64,000 nt of DNA from Lachnospiraceae bacterium (GCA_017513125.1 JAFWDI010000002.1:62001-126000); one strand, 5' to 3'. Counted from the first letter of the stretch, positions 34,157 through 42,952 are shown. Numbers and translations are program-made. Notes: generated by a model from the sequence alone, not told the origin.

Positions 34157-34885
34157 ATGTTAGAACTGAAAGACATCAACTTCCAGGTCGAGGAAGATGC
34201 GAAGGATAAAGAGATCCTGAAGCACATCGACCTGACCATCGAGGACGGCTTCGTGGCCATCACCGGCCCGAACGGCGGCGGAAAGTCCACGCTGGCGAAA
34301 GTCATCGCCGGCGTGATTAAGCCGACCTCCGGCCGCATCATTTTCGACGGCACGGACATCACCGACATGACGATCACCGAGCGCGCGCAGGCGGGCATCA
34401 GCTTCGCGTTCCAGCAGCCGGTGCGGTTTAAGGGCCTGACCGTGTTCGACCTGATCAAGCTCGCGCACGGGACCGATCTTTCGCTGAGCGAGGCCTGCAC
34501 TTTCCTGTCCGACGTGGGCCTGTGTGCCCGCGACTACGTGAACCGCGAGGTGAACGCGTCGCTGTCGGGCGGCGAGCTGAAGCGCATCGAGATCGCGATG
34601 ATCATCGCGCGCGGCACGAAGCTGTCGATCTTCGACGAGCCCGAAGCCGGCATCGACCTGTGGAGCTTTAACAACCTGATCCGCGTGTTCGAGAACATGC
34701 AGGAGAAGACGCACGGCTCGATCATCATCATTTCCCACCAGGAGCGGATCCTGAATATCGCGGACCGGATCATCGTCCTCGCGAACGGCGAAGTGGCGAA
34801 TCAGGGTACGCGCGACGAGATCCTGCCGACTCTGCTGGACAGCGAGGCGGCATGCAGCGTGATCATGGAAAAACTGGCCCCTTGA
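34157..34885 (+). CDS. sufC: Fe-S cluster assembly ATPase SufC (SmsC-like)
   Basis: 242 residues. ABC ATPase of the SUF system without membrane partner. Motifs: GPNGGGKSTLAKVIAG (Walker A), NASLSGGELKRIEIAMI (signature), LSIFDEPEAGIDLWSFNNLI (Walker B with the Suf-specific DEPEAGID variant) and an ISHQERIL switch His. It pairs with SufB encoded 129 bases downstream; the absence of SufD, SufS and SufU nearby fits the minimal two-gene SmsCB system of many anaerobes. Its stop codon is followed with no gap by a structured repeat. Confidence 0.92.
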   Translation: MLELKDINFQVEEDAKDKEILKHIDLTIEDGFVAITGPNGGGKSTLAKVIAGVIKPTSGRIIFDGTDITDMTITERAQAGISFAFQQPVRFKGLTVFDLIKLAHGTDLSLSEACTFLSDVGLCARDYVNREVNASLSGGELKRIEIAMIIARGTKLSIFDEPEAGIDLWSFNNLIRVFENMQEKTHGSIIIISHQERILNIADRIIVLANGEVANQGTRDEILPTLLDSEAACSVIMEKLAP

Positions 34886-34998
34886 GCGGAGGCGAATTCA
34901 TCGGAATTCGCCGCAGCGATATGGCATGTGCCCGCCGCAGGCGGGGACATGTCCCGCAAAGCGGGATCGCGCCTCAGGCTTCAGGCCTGAGCGCGACC
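34886..34998 (+). repeat. Structured stop-adjacent element A (four hairpins)
   Basis: It starts on the base after the sufC stop. Hairpin 1: GGCGAATTC and GAATTCGCC with loop ATCG (34891-34912). A constant linker GCAGCGATATGGCATGTG follows, then hairpins around CCGCC/GGCGG, TCCCGC/GCGGGA and TCGCGC..TCAGGC with TTCA loop. The same modules recur at 56683-56799, and hairpin 1 shows two compensatory pair changes. No T-run, so not a simple terminator. sufB begins 17 bases after it. Confidence 0.75.
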
Positions 34999-35014
34999 CA
35001 AAGGAGAAGAAAAA

Positions 35015-35935
35015 ATGGATAAGGCATTACAGCAGCACATGCTCGAACAGATCGCCGATCTGCACGAGCGGCCCGTGGGCGCGTTCAACCTGCGTGCGGA
35101 CGGTGTCAGCGTCGAGCGCCAGACCACGGCGAACATCGACATTGTCACGAAGAAAGATAAGCCGGGCATCGACATTATCATTGCTCCCGGCACGAAGAAC
35201 GAGGGCGTGCACATCCCGGTCATCCTGGCGCAGGCCGGGCTGAAGGACATGGTGTATAACGACTTTTTCGTCGGCGAAGGCGCGGACGTCACGATCGTGG
35301 CGGGCTGCGGCATCAGCTGCATGGGCGAGGAACCGATGCAGCACGACGGCATCCACTCGTTCCACATCGGGAAGGACGCGAAGGTCCGCTACGTCGAGAA
35401 GCACTACGCCGAGGGCGCGGGCTCGGGCGACCGGATCCTGAACCCGGTCACGATCGTCGAGATCGACGAGGGCGGCTACATGGAGATGGAGACGACGCAG
35501 ATCCGCGGCGTGAGCTCGACCGTGCGCGACACCTCCGCGAAGCTGGGCGACGGCGCGACTCTGATCATTAAAGAGAAGATCATGACCGACGGCGACCAGA
35601 CCGCCGAGACGAATTTCCAGGTCGATCTGGACGGCGCCGGCTCGACCGCCGACGTGGTCTCCCGCTCGGTCGCGAAGGGTACGTCGTATCAGGTATTCAA
35701 CTCCCATATCCACGGGAATAATGAATGCTACGGACACACCGAGTGCGACGCGATCCTGATGGAGGACGGCCGCGTGAACGCGATTCCTTCGCTCGAGGCG
35801 AACTGCATCGACGCGAGTCTGATCCACGAAGCCGCGATCGGAAAGATCGCCGGCGAACAGATCATTAAGCTGATGACTCTGGGGCTGACCGAGGAGGAAG
35901 CTGAGGAGCAGATCGTGAACGGCTTTCTGAAGTAA
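35015..35935 (+). CDS. sufB: Fe-S cluster scaffold SufB (SmsB-like)
   Basis: 306 residues, shorter than the 470-residue SufB of full SUF systems and matching the minimal SmsB form. The C-terminal beta-helix region carries SHIHGNNECYGHTECDAILMEDG with candidate cluster-ligand Cys/His residues, and ASLIHEAAIGKIAGEQIIKLMTLGLTEEEA is the SufC-binding end. AAAGGAG precedes the start. SufBC would assemble the [4Fe-4S] clusters that the many activases and oxidoreductases in this window need. Confidence 0.9.
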   Translation: MDKALQQHMLEQIADLHERPVGAFNLRADGVSVERQTTANIDIVTKKDKPGIDIIIAPGTKNEGVHIPVILAQAGLKDMVYNDFFVGEGADVTIVAGCGISCMGEEPMQHDGIHSFHIGKDAKVRYVEKHYAEGAGSGDRILNPVTIVEIDEGGYMEMETTQIRGVSSTVRDTSAKLGDGATLIIKEKIMTDGDQTAETNFQVDLDGAGSTADVVSRSVAKGTSYQVFNSHIHGNNECYGHTECDAILMEDGRVNAIPSLEANCIDASLIHEAAIGKIAGEQIIKLMTLGLTEEEAEEQIVNGFLK

Positions 35936-35970
35936 GCTGTCCGGCGTTGATTCTCCATAAATGCAAAAAT

Positions 35971-35993
35971 GACGGCCTTCGGGCCGTCTTTTT
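35971..35993 (+). terminator. Terminator after sufB
   Basis: GACGGCC/GGCCGTC stem with a short loop is followed by TTTTT. Confidence 0.88.
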
Positions 35994-36005
35994 ATAGAGT
36001 TTTCA

Positions 36006-36034
36006 TTGTCCTGAAAGCCCCGAATGCCTATAAT
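36006..36034 (+). promoter_or_regulatory. Promoter of butyrate kinase gene
   Basis: TTGTCC (36006-36011), 17-base spacer, TATAAT (36029-36034), about 70 bases before the start codon. Confidence 0.72.
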
Positions 36035-36108
36035 TATATAGGTTAAAGACTTGACGGGCCGTCTGATCAGCGGACCGTCAACAGCAACAAGAAAGGAACG
36101 ATAGCGCT

Positions 36109-37206
36109 ATGAAAATTTTTGCCATCAATCCCGGCTCGACGTCCACGAAGGTCGCCCTGATCGAGGATGAGAAGACCCTGTTCTCGAAGACCGTGGCACA
36201 CGAGGCAGCGAAGCTGGATGAGTTCGCGACCATCAGCGATCAGATGCCTTACCGTCTCGAGACCATCCAGGCCGCTCTGGACGAGGCCGGCTACACCCTC
36301 GACGGTGTGGACGCGTTCGTCGGCCGCGGCGGCGGACTCATCTCCTGCGACGGCGGCGTGTACGAGGTGACCGACCTGGTGCTCGACCACGCGCAGAGAG
36401 GCGCGAACGGCACGCAGCATCCGGCACAGCTCGGACCGCAGATCGCGCATCAGTTCGCTGAGCAGTACGGAAAGCCCGCCTACGTCGTGAACCCGCCGGA
36501 TACCGACGAGCTTCAGGACCTGGCCCGCATGACCGGCGTGAAGGGCCTGTACCGCATCATCCACCTGCACGCCCTGAACCTGAAGGAGACCGCGACCAGA
36601 CATGCGGCTTCCCTGGGTAAGAAGTACAGCGAGTGCAACTTCGTCGTCTGCCACATCGGCGGCGGCATCTCCATCTCCGCACACCGCGCCGGAAAGATGA
36701 TCGACGGCTATGACATCGTCGGCGGCGAGGGCCCGATGGCTCCGACCCGTGCCGGCAGCCTTTCGCTGGGCAATGTCGTGGAGTACCTGAAGGACCACAC
36801 CGTAGACGACCTGAAGAAGCTCTCCACGAAGACCGGCGGTTTCGTGAACCACTGCGGCATCTCCGACGCCATCGAGCTTCGCAAGCGCGCGGCCGACGGT
36901 GATAAGGAAGCTGCGATGGTCTGGGATACCATGATCTATCAGATCGAGAAGTGCATCGGCGCGATGTCCACCGCTCTGGAAGGCAAGGTCGACGCGATCC
37001 TGCTCGGCGGCGGCATGGTCCACGACGACGATCTCGTGGCGCACATCACGAAGACCTGCTCCTGGATCGCCCCCGTGGTCGCGTATCCGGGCGAGTTCGA
37101 GATGGAGGCCATGGCTGCGGGCGCGATCCGCGTCATGACCGGCCAGGAGGAGCTGAAGGTCTATACCGGAAAGAAGATCTGGGACGGGTTTGAATGGGAC
37201 AAGTAA
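36109..37206 (+). CDS. buk: Butyrate kinase
   Basis: 365 residues. It converts acyl-phosphate plus ADP to acid plus ATP, the last energy-yielding step of butyrate or branched/short-chain acid formation. ASKHA-fold motifs: FAINPGSTSTKVAL (phosphate 1), GRGGGLI, NPPDTDEL, HIGGGISISAHRAGKMID and LLGGGMVHD (adenosine region). AAAGGAACG precedes the start. Phosphotransbutyrylase, its usual operon partner, is 5 kb away on the other strand. The 3' side carries two large structured elements. Confidence 0.95.
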   Translation: MKIFAINPGSTSTKVALIEDEKTLFSKTVAHEAAKLDEFATISDQMPYRLETIQAALDEAGYTLDGVDAFVGRGGGLISCDGGVYEVTDLVLDHAQRGANGTQHPAQLGPQIAHQFAEQYGKPAYVVNPPDTDELQDLARMTGVKGLYRIIHLHALNLKETATRHAASLGKKYSECNFVVCHIGGGISISAHRAGKMIDGYDIVGGEGPMAPTRAGSLSLGNVVEYLKDHTVDDLKKLSTKTGGFVNHCGISDAIELRKRAADGDKEAAMVWDTMIYQIEKCIGAMSTALEGKVDAILLGGGMVHDDDLVAHITKTCSWIAPVVAYPGEFEMEAMAAGAIRVMTGQEELKVYTGKKIWDGFEWDK

Positions 37207-37270
37207 TTCCAGTCATATCTGAGGGAGCGGAAACGCTCACCTCTTCCTGAAGATCTGATCCTCACACTTT
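37207..37270. other. Spacer after butyrate kinase with a GAAA-loop hairpin
   Basis: GAGCG-GAAA-CGCTC (about 37225-37238) forms a small hairpin with a GNRA tetraloop. No T-run follows. Nothing else was recognised here. Confidence 0.4.
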
Positions 37271-37384
37271 AGAAAAACAGAGGGCACAGCACAAATTCGG
37301 CGGGGAGACTCGGAAGGGTCTTCCCGCCTCAGTTGTGCCGGAATGGATTTGCTCGGAAGCAAACATTCCTCCCTCTGTTTTTCT
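37271..37384. repeat. Three-way-junction element T1
   Basis: Outer arms AGAAAAACAGAGGG (37271-37284) and CCCTCTGTTTTTCT (37371-37384) pair perfectly over 14 bp. Inside are two hairpins: an 11-bp GGCGGGGAGAC/GTCTTCCCGCC stem (one wobble) closed below by GGCACA/TTGTGCC, and GGAATG..TTTGCT with AAGCAAA..CATTCC. Same layout as 46694-46809 but different sequence. Confidence 0.72.
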
Positions 37385-37585
37385 ATGTGTTCGGATCGAT
37401 CTTCATGGTCGAGGCTCGATGTTTCCGCTGCCCTCAGACATGCCGAAAATAAGCTCTTTAAAATGGCGCAGCCGCCGCTCTCATACGAATGATGACGTAC
37501 CGTTTGTTCCAGACATCTGCTTCGCTTCCGGAATGACACGGTCGGCGTGAGACATTCGGAGCACGACCATGTGCTTCTGACTGAT

Positions 37586-37708
37586 ACACATGCAAAAGCG
37601 GACGGAGAAATGATGATCTCCAAATCATCATTTCAGATCCACTGAGCCGGAAATCCATCGGAGATTTCCCGGCGAATTGGATCGGTGCCGTCCGCTTTTC
37701 GTATGTGT
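37586..37708. repeat. Three-way-junction element T2
   Basis: Outer arms (37586-37605, 37688-37708) share AAAAGCGGACGG paired over 12 bp plus ACACAT/ATGTGT beyond a small mismatch. Inside are GAAATGATGAT/ATCATCATTTC (11 bp) and GATCCA/TGGATC enclosing GCCGG..GAAATC with GATTTCCCGGC. The stretch 37385-37585 between T1 and T2 shows only weak stems and no gene. Confidence 0.7.
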
Positions 37709-37791
37709 AAAGTTATGAAGCACAGGGAGTGCGGAGACGTCTTCCGCCGGCCGTGTCTTTCGGAAAAAAGCAGCGCTCGGAACTGCGCTCG

Positions 37792-38793
37792 TCAGCCGTA
37801 CGAGATCGGCAGCCCCGCCACCTGCGGATCCTTTATCCTCGCCATGATCCTCGCCCCGTGCGGCTCCAGGAAATCCTCGTCGATATCCGTCAGGCCCTGC
37901 CGCTGCAGCTCCTTTTTCACGACGATGCAGATTTCCTCGATCATATCTTTCGCTCCCGCCGCGTACGGATCCGCGGTCAGCGCCTCGAGCGCCGCCGCAG
38001 TCCCCGCTCCGAGGACCGGCTGATCCTTCGTGCTGCGCCACATCCATTTATAGAACGGGCAGTACGCGTGGTTCAGCAGGTGGATCATCGAGCAGGTCTC
38101 CTTCACGAACTCCGCCATCGCCTGAAACGCCGCGACCCGGTTTCCGCGGCCCATGCAGCGGACGTAATTATACTGACCGGACTGCGCCATCTTCACCGCC
38201 CGCGCGGCGATCTTCTTCACGCGGATGTCCTCCGGATAACCTTTCTTCAGCTCGGTGTAATCGCGCGCGAACTTCGTCTTCGCGGGGGCCGCAGCGCCGC
38301 CGGTCCAGAACGCGGCCGCAGCGTCGGGCGCCGCGCTGTCGTCTGCCGGCTCGCCGCCCGCGTAAAACAGCTTTCCGTTCGTCGCGACCGCGTAGGCTTC
38401 CTCGCCCGTGCGCAGCCAGCCGAACGGCTCCGCGGGAACGCCGCGGTTTCCGATGAACTGGTAGAAGAACATGTCTCCGTCCTGCACGCCGATGCGCTGC
38501 TCGCCGCTGACCGCGCGGCCCTTCACCGGAAAGCCGGCGTAAGTCGAAGGCAGGCTGTCATAGATCGCCTGCAGCTTCGGGGCCCAATCCCGAAAACGCT
38601 CCGTCGGGACCCAGACGCAGAAGCCCGCGCCCCAGTCGTGGTCGCGCGAGACCTCGTCGTCGAACCCGAAGCATTCCGAGCCCTGGCCCGCGAGTCCGAA
38701 GGTCAGCTCCGGCATCATCTCCGGCGCGGACGCCTGAAACGCCGGGAGCCCGCACTCCTTAAAAAACTGTTCCGATATCTGAAGTCCGTTCAT
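37792..38793 (-). CDS. DUF4037-domain protein (predicted nucleotidyltransferase-like)
   Basis: 333 residues. The N-terminus contains FGLAGQGSECFGFDDEVSRDHDWGAGFCVWV, the DUF4037 hallmark, where GS and the DxD-like acidic pair resemble a nucleotidyltransferase active site. The C-terminal half is helical (MAEFVKETCSMIHLLNHAYCPFYKWMWR). Target and nucleotide are unknown. It follows a TPR-protein gene; DUF4037 genes elsewhere associate with TPR and DUF4125 genes, and a DUF4125 gene is present here at 58347. Confidence 0.85.
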   Translation of the reverse strand: MNGLQISEQFFKECGLPAFQASAPEMMPELTFGLAGQGSECFGFDDEVSRDHDWGAGFCVWVPTERFRDWAPKLQAIYDSLPSTYAGFPVKGRAVSGEQRIGVQDGDMFFYQFIGNRGVPAEPFGWLRTGEEAYAVATNGKLFYAGGEPADDSAAPDAAAAFWTGGAAAPAKTKFARDYTELKKGYPEDIRVKKIAARAVKMAQSGQYNYVRCMGRGNRVAAFQAMAEFVKETCSMIHLLNHAYCPFYKWMWRSTKDQPVLGAGTAAALEALTADPYAAGAKDMIEEICIVVKKELQRQGLTDIDEDFLEPHGARIMARIKDPQVAGLPISYG

Positions 38794-38845
38794 CTTCCGT
38801 CCTCCGTTTCCTTCCGCCGCCCGGACCGCCGCTCCGGCCTGCGTG

Positions 38846-39670
38846 TCACTTTCTCAGCTTCGCGTAAAAGTCCTGCGCCCGCGCAGTCAGCCGCTGCGCT
38901 TCCGCCGCGAAGCCCAGCTGCTTCAGGGAATTCGAGTTCACCATGGCCATATAAGCGTAGTACTGGTCGGGATACTCTCCCTCCGGGTCGAGCAATGCCG
39001 TCGCCTTCGACACGTACTCCCGCACCTCGGGGACCGCCGTATAGTCGAACACGGCTTTCGCCGGACCGTCCGCCGGGCCGCCCGCCTCCGCGTCCGCAGC
39101 CATGCTCTCCGCGGCAGCCGCTTTCGCGCGCTTCGCGGCATTGACCGCCAGCGAAACGTACGTCGCCGCGAGCTCCGCCGCGCTGTCCGGATCGGTCAGC
39201 AGGATCCCGACCGCCTTCTGCGAGAGCTCCTCGGCCCGCGCGTAGTCGCCGATGTCGGAATAGACGAGCGCCATGTTATTATACAGGCTCGCGTACCGGT
39301 AATCGAACGGCTCCATCTTCTGCCGGTAGACCTCCTCGGTCTTCGCGAAATACACGAGCGACCGTTCCGGGTTCCCGAACGCGCGCTGGCAGGTCGCGGA
39401 GTTCAGCCAGGTCGTGGCCGCCGCAACGTCGCTCTCCATGCCGTGCGCCGCGATGATCTCGTCCGCGCGGGCAATGTAAGCGTTCCCTTCCTCAGTCATC
39501 AGATGCTTTCTGCTGTAGCCGATGACCTCGTTCAGCATGGTCAGCTCGTGCTGCCATGCGCCGGCCTCCCGCGCCTCCGCGATCTTCCCGCAGATGAAGG
39601 CGTAGGCGCCCTCGGGGTTATTGCGCGCGTAGAAACCGTCATACTCGTTTAATACTGCCTGAATATCCAT
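38846..39670 (-). CDS. TPR-repeat protein
   Basis: 274 residues from the second ATG at 39670, which has AGGGGG 7 bases upstream. Helical repeats with TPR spacing are visible, for example YASLYNNMALVYSDIGDYARAEELSQKAV and AATYVSLAVNAAKRAKA. It is a likely scaffold partner of the DUF4037 protein encoded 52 bases downstream. Confidence 0.82.
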   Translation of the reverse strand: MDIQAVLNEYDGFYARNNPEGAYAFICGKIAEAREAGAWQHELTMLNEVIGYSRKHLMTEEGNAYIARADEIIAAHGMESDVAAATTWLNSATCQRAFGNPERSLVYFAKTEEVYRQKMEPFDYRYASLYNNMALVYSDIGDYARAEELSQKAVGILLTDPDSAAELAATYVSLAVNAAKRAKAAAAESMAADAEAGGPADGPAKAVFDYTAVPEVREYVSKATALLDPEGEYPDQYYAYMAMVNSNSLKQLGFAAEAQRLTARAQDFYAKLRK

Positions 39671-39741
39671 GATCATGCCCCCTTCGGAACCGTTTTTTAC
39701 ATGATTTACTTTACATGATAACCGGCCGGGATTGCAAATGC

Positions 39742-39771
39742 TTGAAATGAATATGCTTCTTTGGATATAAT
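39742..39771 (+). promoter_or_regulatory. Promoter of the STAS-FRG cassette
   Basis: TTGAAA (39742-39747), 18-base spacer, TATAAT (39766-39771), about 50 bases before the first start codon. Confidence 0.7.
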
Positions 39772-39822
39772 TTATCTGTTATTTTTCAAATCTTTCAAAT
39801 CCGCACCCCGAGGTTATTGATC

Positions 39823-40122
39823 ATGTTGAATATCGAACATACTCTGGAAAACGGAACTGCCGTAATTGCCCTGCAGGGCCAGCTGGACGCGATCTCGTCG
39901 CCCGACGTGGAAAAGGTCCTCGAAGAGATCCTTCCCGGCCTGACTTCACTGACTTTCGACCTCGAAGGACTGGAGTACATCTCCTCCGCCGGGCTCCGTG
40001 TCCTGCTCACCGCACAGAAACACATGAACGTTCAGGGAGAGATGAAGCTGATTCATGTGGGCGACCCCATCATGGACGTTTTCGAGATCACGTCCTTCAC
40101 GGACATTCTGACTATCGAGTAA
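39823..40122 (+). CDS. STAS-domain anti-sigma factor antagonist
   Basis: 99 residues from the ATG at 39823 (GAGG 9 bases upstream). A stand-alone STAS domain: NGTAVIALQGQLDAISSPDVE and LEGLEYISSAGLRVLLTAQK, where the SSAG serine is the residue normally phosphorylated by an anti-sigma kinase. In partner-switch systems the unphosphorylated form captures the kinase. The matching kinase-type ATPase is the fourth gene of this cassette. Confidence 0.9.
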   Translation: MLNIEHTLENGTAVIALQGQLDAISSPDVEKVLEEILPGLTSLTFDLEGLEYISSAGLRVLLTAQKHMNVQGEMKLIHVGDPIMDVFEITSFTDILTIE

Positions 40123-40161
40123 CGGAACAGTGCCCGGTTCACGGTTCAGGAGTAGACCGGT

Positions 40162-40392
40162 ATGAAAAAGCACTTGGTTCGAACCAGAATGTCGGTCCAT
40201 GTCATCGGAGCGATCGTACTTTTGCTGATTGTGTTCGGCATCATCATCAGTACGATCGGTTATTTGAGTTTCTCGAGATCGTTCCCGGACAACGAGTACC
40301 TGAACAGGGAAGAAGTCGACGAGTGCGGCCGGACCACGCTCTGCGTCGGACATATCGAACGGAAGGCGGATGAAGCGGAAAAGGGAGACTGA
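40162..40392 (+). CDS. Small single-pass membrane protein
   Basis: 76 residues with a basic N-terminus, one membrane helix (VIGAIVLLLIVFGIIISTIGYL) and a polar, acidic tail with two Cys. No family recognised. It is placed between the STAS and FRG genes, 2 bases before the FRG start codon, so it may tether or sense for the FRG protein. Confidence 0.72.
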   Translation: MKKHLVRTRMSVHVIGAIVLLLIVFGIIISTIGYLSFSRSFPDNEYLNREEVDECGRTTLCVGHIERKADEAEKGD

Positions 40393-40394
40393 CG

Positions 40395-41285
40395 ATGGAC
40401 GATATCTTATCAAAACTGGACCGGCTGGATGACATTGTCGACGAGATGGACTTCGACTACAGCGTCGGCGAGGTCCATATCGATACGATGGAGCAGTTCC
40501 GCGAGAAGCTGCTGGAGCCGGCGGAAGACCGGTCCGTAAAGCGCTTCTATCGGGGCGAGCGGATCTCCAGTCTGAAGAGGCCTCTCCTGCCGACGATGTT
40601 CCGGGACAGGGAGGCATTGATCGGCGAGAGCAGCTACGCGGACATCGACGCGGAATACATCCTGAAGCATTACCGGGAGACTCCGTTCTATTTCGAACTG
40701 TACACTTCGACCTTCGGCCAGGCGCGCAAATACTGCATGTATGACCTGTGCGCGTTCTCCCAGCATTACCTGAACTGGTCGCCGTTCATCGATTTCTCGA
40801 AATCCCTGTTCGTGGCGCTCTCGTTCGGCCTGAAAGCGAAGCGCTCGTTCGAAGACGAGGGCGTCCTCTACGTCGTGGAGATCTCGGACGAGGAGAATTA
40901 CACCACGGACCGCGTGACCGCCGAGTGCTGGCTGAACGACTATCACGTGCGCGTCTGTAATTACGGAAAAGGCTCCGATATCCCGAAGGATATCGAGTAC
41001 GTGTCTCCGAACGCCAGGGTGATCGATATCGCCACGAACGACCGCATGAAGTTCCAGCAGGGCGTGTTCCTGCTGCTGGATCAGTTCACGCTGGTGAACC
41101 ACCTGTACCTCACGAAAAATGTGCGGGACAGCGTACGTATCACGAAGTACATCCTCGGGCGCGAGGTCTGCCCCGAGATGACCGCTCTGGTGGAGCGCGA
41201 GGCACCGTGGTACAGCTTCCATAATCTTCTGGACGTGGGAGCCGGGATCCAGACCGCGCTCAAATTCGAACGGACCGCCTTATAA
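40395..41285 (+). CDS. FRG-domain protein
   Basis: 296 residues. KRFYRGERISSLKRPLLPTMFRD near residue 50 is the FRG (F/YxRGE) motif at the head of the domain. SQHYLNWSPFIDFSKSLFVALSFG is the second conserved block, and MKFQQGVFLL follows later. The function of FRG domains is poorly known; their shape has been compared with ADP-ribosyltransferase-like folds. It lies inside a phospho-switch cassette, which is an uncommon setting. Confidence 0.82.
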   Translation: MDDILSKLDRLDDIVDEMDFDYSVGEVHIDTMEQFREKLLEPAEDRSVKRFYRGERISSLKRPLLPTMFRDREALIGESSYADIDAEYILKHYRETPFYFELYTSTFGQARKYCMYDLCAFSQHYLNWSPFIDFSKSLFVALSFGLKAKRSFEDEGVLYVVEISDEENYTTDRVTAECWLNDYHVRVCNYGKGSDIPKDIEYVSPNARVIDIATNDRMKFQQGVFLLLDQFTLVNHLYLTKNVRDSVRITKYILGREVCPEMTALVEREAPWYSFHNLLDVGAGIQTALKFERTAL

Positions 41286-41317
41286 CGGGCCGCTCACCCG
41301 AAGCGGAGATATCAGGT

Positions 41318-41755
41318 ATGGAGAAACAGACGGACATGACTCATCGAAATATCGAACTGGATATCGAGGCGGTCCTCGAAAATCTTCACATAGTCCAGGA
41401 CTTTGTGGAAGATCACCTTCAGGCAGCCGGCTGTTCGCTGAAGACAAAGACGGAGATCAGCGTGGCGGTGGAGGAGATCTTCGTGAATATCGCGCTCTAT
41501 GCCTATCACCCCGGCCCGGGCCGTGCCAGGGTGCGGGTCGAAGTCTCCGAAGACCCGGCCGTGGTGACCGTGACGTTCCTGGACCGCGGCGTGCCTTACG
41601 ATCCGCTGGCGAAGGAAGACCCGGACCTGTCGCTGCCGGCGAGCGACCGGAAGATCGGCGGGCTGGGCATCTTTATGACGAAACAGTTCATGGACGACGT
41701 GATCTACGAGTACCGCGACGGGCAGAATGTCCTGACGCTGAAGAAGTATATATAA
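41318..41755 (+). CDS. Anti-sigma-factor-type ATPase (HATPase_c_2, RsbW/SpoIIAB-like)
   Basis: 145 residues. GHKL ATPase motifs: TEISVAVEEIFVNIALYAY (N box), FLDRGVPYDPLA (G1 box), IGGLGIFMTKQFMDDVIYEY (G2 box). Such proteins bind a sigma factor or other target and phosphorylate a STAS partner. No sigma factor gene is adjacent, so the target may be elsewhere or may be the FRG protein. Confidence 0.9.
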   Translation: MEKQTDMTHRNIELDIEAVLENLHIVQDFVEDHLQAAGCSLKTKTEISVAVEEIFVNIALYAYHPGPGRARVRVEVSEDPAVVTVTFLDRGVPYDPLAKEDPDLSLPASDRKIGGLGIFMTKQFMDDVIYEYRDGQNVLTLKKYI

Positions 41756-41793
41756 GTAAGTCGGAATATATAAGACGGCGGAACGCATAAAGA

Positions 41794-41828
41794 AAGCGGC
41801 GCGGCCATGAAAGGCCGCACCGCTTTTT
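41794..41828 (+). terminator. Terminator of the STAS-FRG cassette
   Basis: AAAGCGG plus GCGGCC with GGCCGC plus CCGCTTT form a long hairpin ending in TTTTT, between convergent genes. Confidence 0.88.
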
Positions 41829-41874
41829 CATTTCACCGGGCTCACAGGCGCCTGAGACCTCAGGCGGATGAGCT

Positions 41875-42783
41875 TTACTTTCTGCCCGCGTACGCGCACA
41901 GAGCGATGGAATTGAACTTATCCGAAGCCTTCGCAGCGCGGGACACGAGGATGATCGGGACCTTCGCGCCGAGGACCATGCCGCCGGTCTCGCAGCCGCC
42001 GAGCTCGGTCAGGCCCTTCACGAACAGGTTTCCGGAGACCAGGTCGGGAGCGACCAGCAGGTCGGCGTCGCCGGCCACGGGGCTCTCATAGCCCTTGATC
42101 TTCGCGGACTCGGGAACCATCGCCAGGTCGAGGGAGATCGGGCCTTCGACGATGCAGCCGGTGATCTCGCCGCGCTGGTTCATCTCCTTCAGCTCGCCGG
42201 CCTCGACGGCCTCCTTCATCTTCGGGTTCACCTTCTCGACAGCCGCCATGACAGCGACCTTCGGGCACTCGACGCCGAGCTTATGCAGCGCGTCGACGGC
42301 GTTGTTGATCAGGCCCTTCTTACCCTCAAGGTCGGGATAGACGTTGATCGCCACGTCGGTCACGCCGAACAGCTTATGATAGACGGGGCTCTCGAACAGA
42401 CCCATCAGGGAGATCAGGCCCGAACCGCGCAGGTCATTGTCCTTATTCAGGACGCCCTTGATGATCTGGCCGGTCTCGAGCTTACCCTTCATCAGGGCGC
42501 CGCACTTGCCTTCATGCACCAGCTGCGCCGCGCACGCCATCGCGTCCTCGACGGTATCCTGCTGGATGATCGTGTACTTCGCCTTATCCTCGCCGAGCTC
42601 AGCCAGGATGCTCTCGATGGCGGGGACATCGCCGATCAGATAAGCCTCGATGAGGCCTTCGTTCACAGCACGGCTGATCGCCTGCAGGGTGTGCTCATCC
42701 TGCGCCATGACGACCGCTACGCTCGGCTTCGTGGGAAGACCCTTAACGGTCTCGATCAGCTCTGCAAAATTCTTGAAACCCAT
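41875..42783 (-). CDS. ptb: Phosphotransbutyrylase (phosphate acyltransferase)
   Basis: 302 residues from the ATG at 42783; the frame can extend to 42807 but that stretch contains the AAAGGAA ribosome site. The enzyme exchanges CoA of butyryl-CoA or similar acyl-CoA for phosphate. Motifs: AVVMAQDEHTLQAISRAV, GALMKGKLETGQIIKGVLNK, GPISLDLAM and ADLLVAPDLVSGNLFVKGL, all typical of Ptb. It lies downstream of the CoA-acylating aldehyde dehydrogenase, so its natural substrate may be that enzyme's acyl-CoA product. Confidence 0.94.
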   Translation of the reverse strand: MGFKNFAELIETVKGLPTKPSVAVVMAQDEHTLQAISRAVNEGLIEAYLIGDVPAIESILAELGEDKAKYTIIQQDTVEDAMACAAQLVHEGKCGALMKGKLETGQIIKGVLNKDNDLRGSGLISLMGLFESPVYHKLFGVTDVAINVYPDLEGKKGLINNAVDALHKLGVECPKVAVMAAVEKVNPKMKEAVEAGELKEMNQRGEITGCIVEGPISLDLAMVPESAKIKGYESPVAGDADLLVAPDLVSGNLFVKGLTELGGCETGGMVLGAKVPIILVSRAAKASDKFNSIALCAYAGRK

Positions 42784-42952
42784 GATAGTTACGTTCCTTT
42801 CTGTCACAGCCGCTGCGCATGCCGGACGGATGCGCCGGACGGCTCAAACGGTTTTCTTCATGACAACTGCCGCGGCGTACCGCGGCAGATTGTCCTTTTT
42901 CGAGCCTGCGCCCGGGCATAACGCCCTCACGCAGCACTCCTGCTTTTGTGAA

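Noticed and set aside
37385..37585. A gene between the two three-way-junction elements
   Set aside because: Short frames exist on both strands but none has a ribosome site or recognisable protein pattern.
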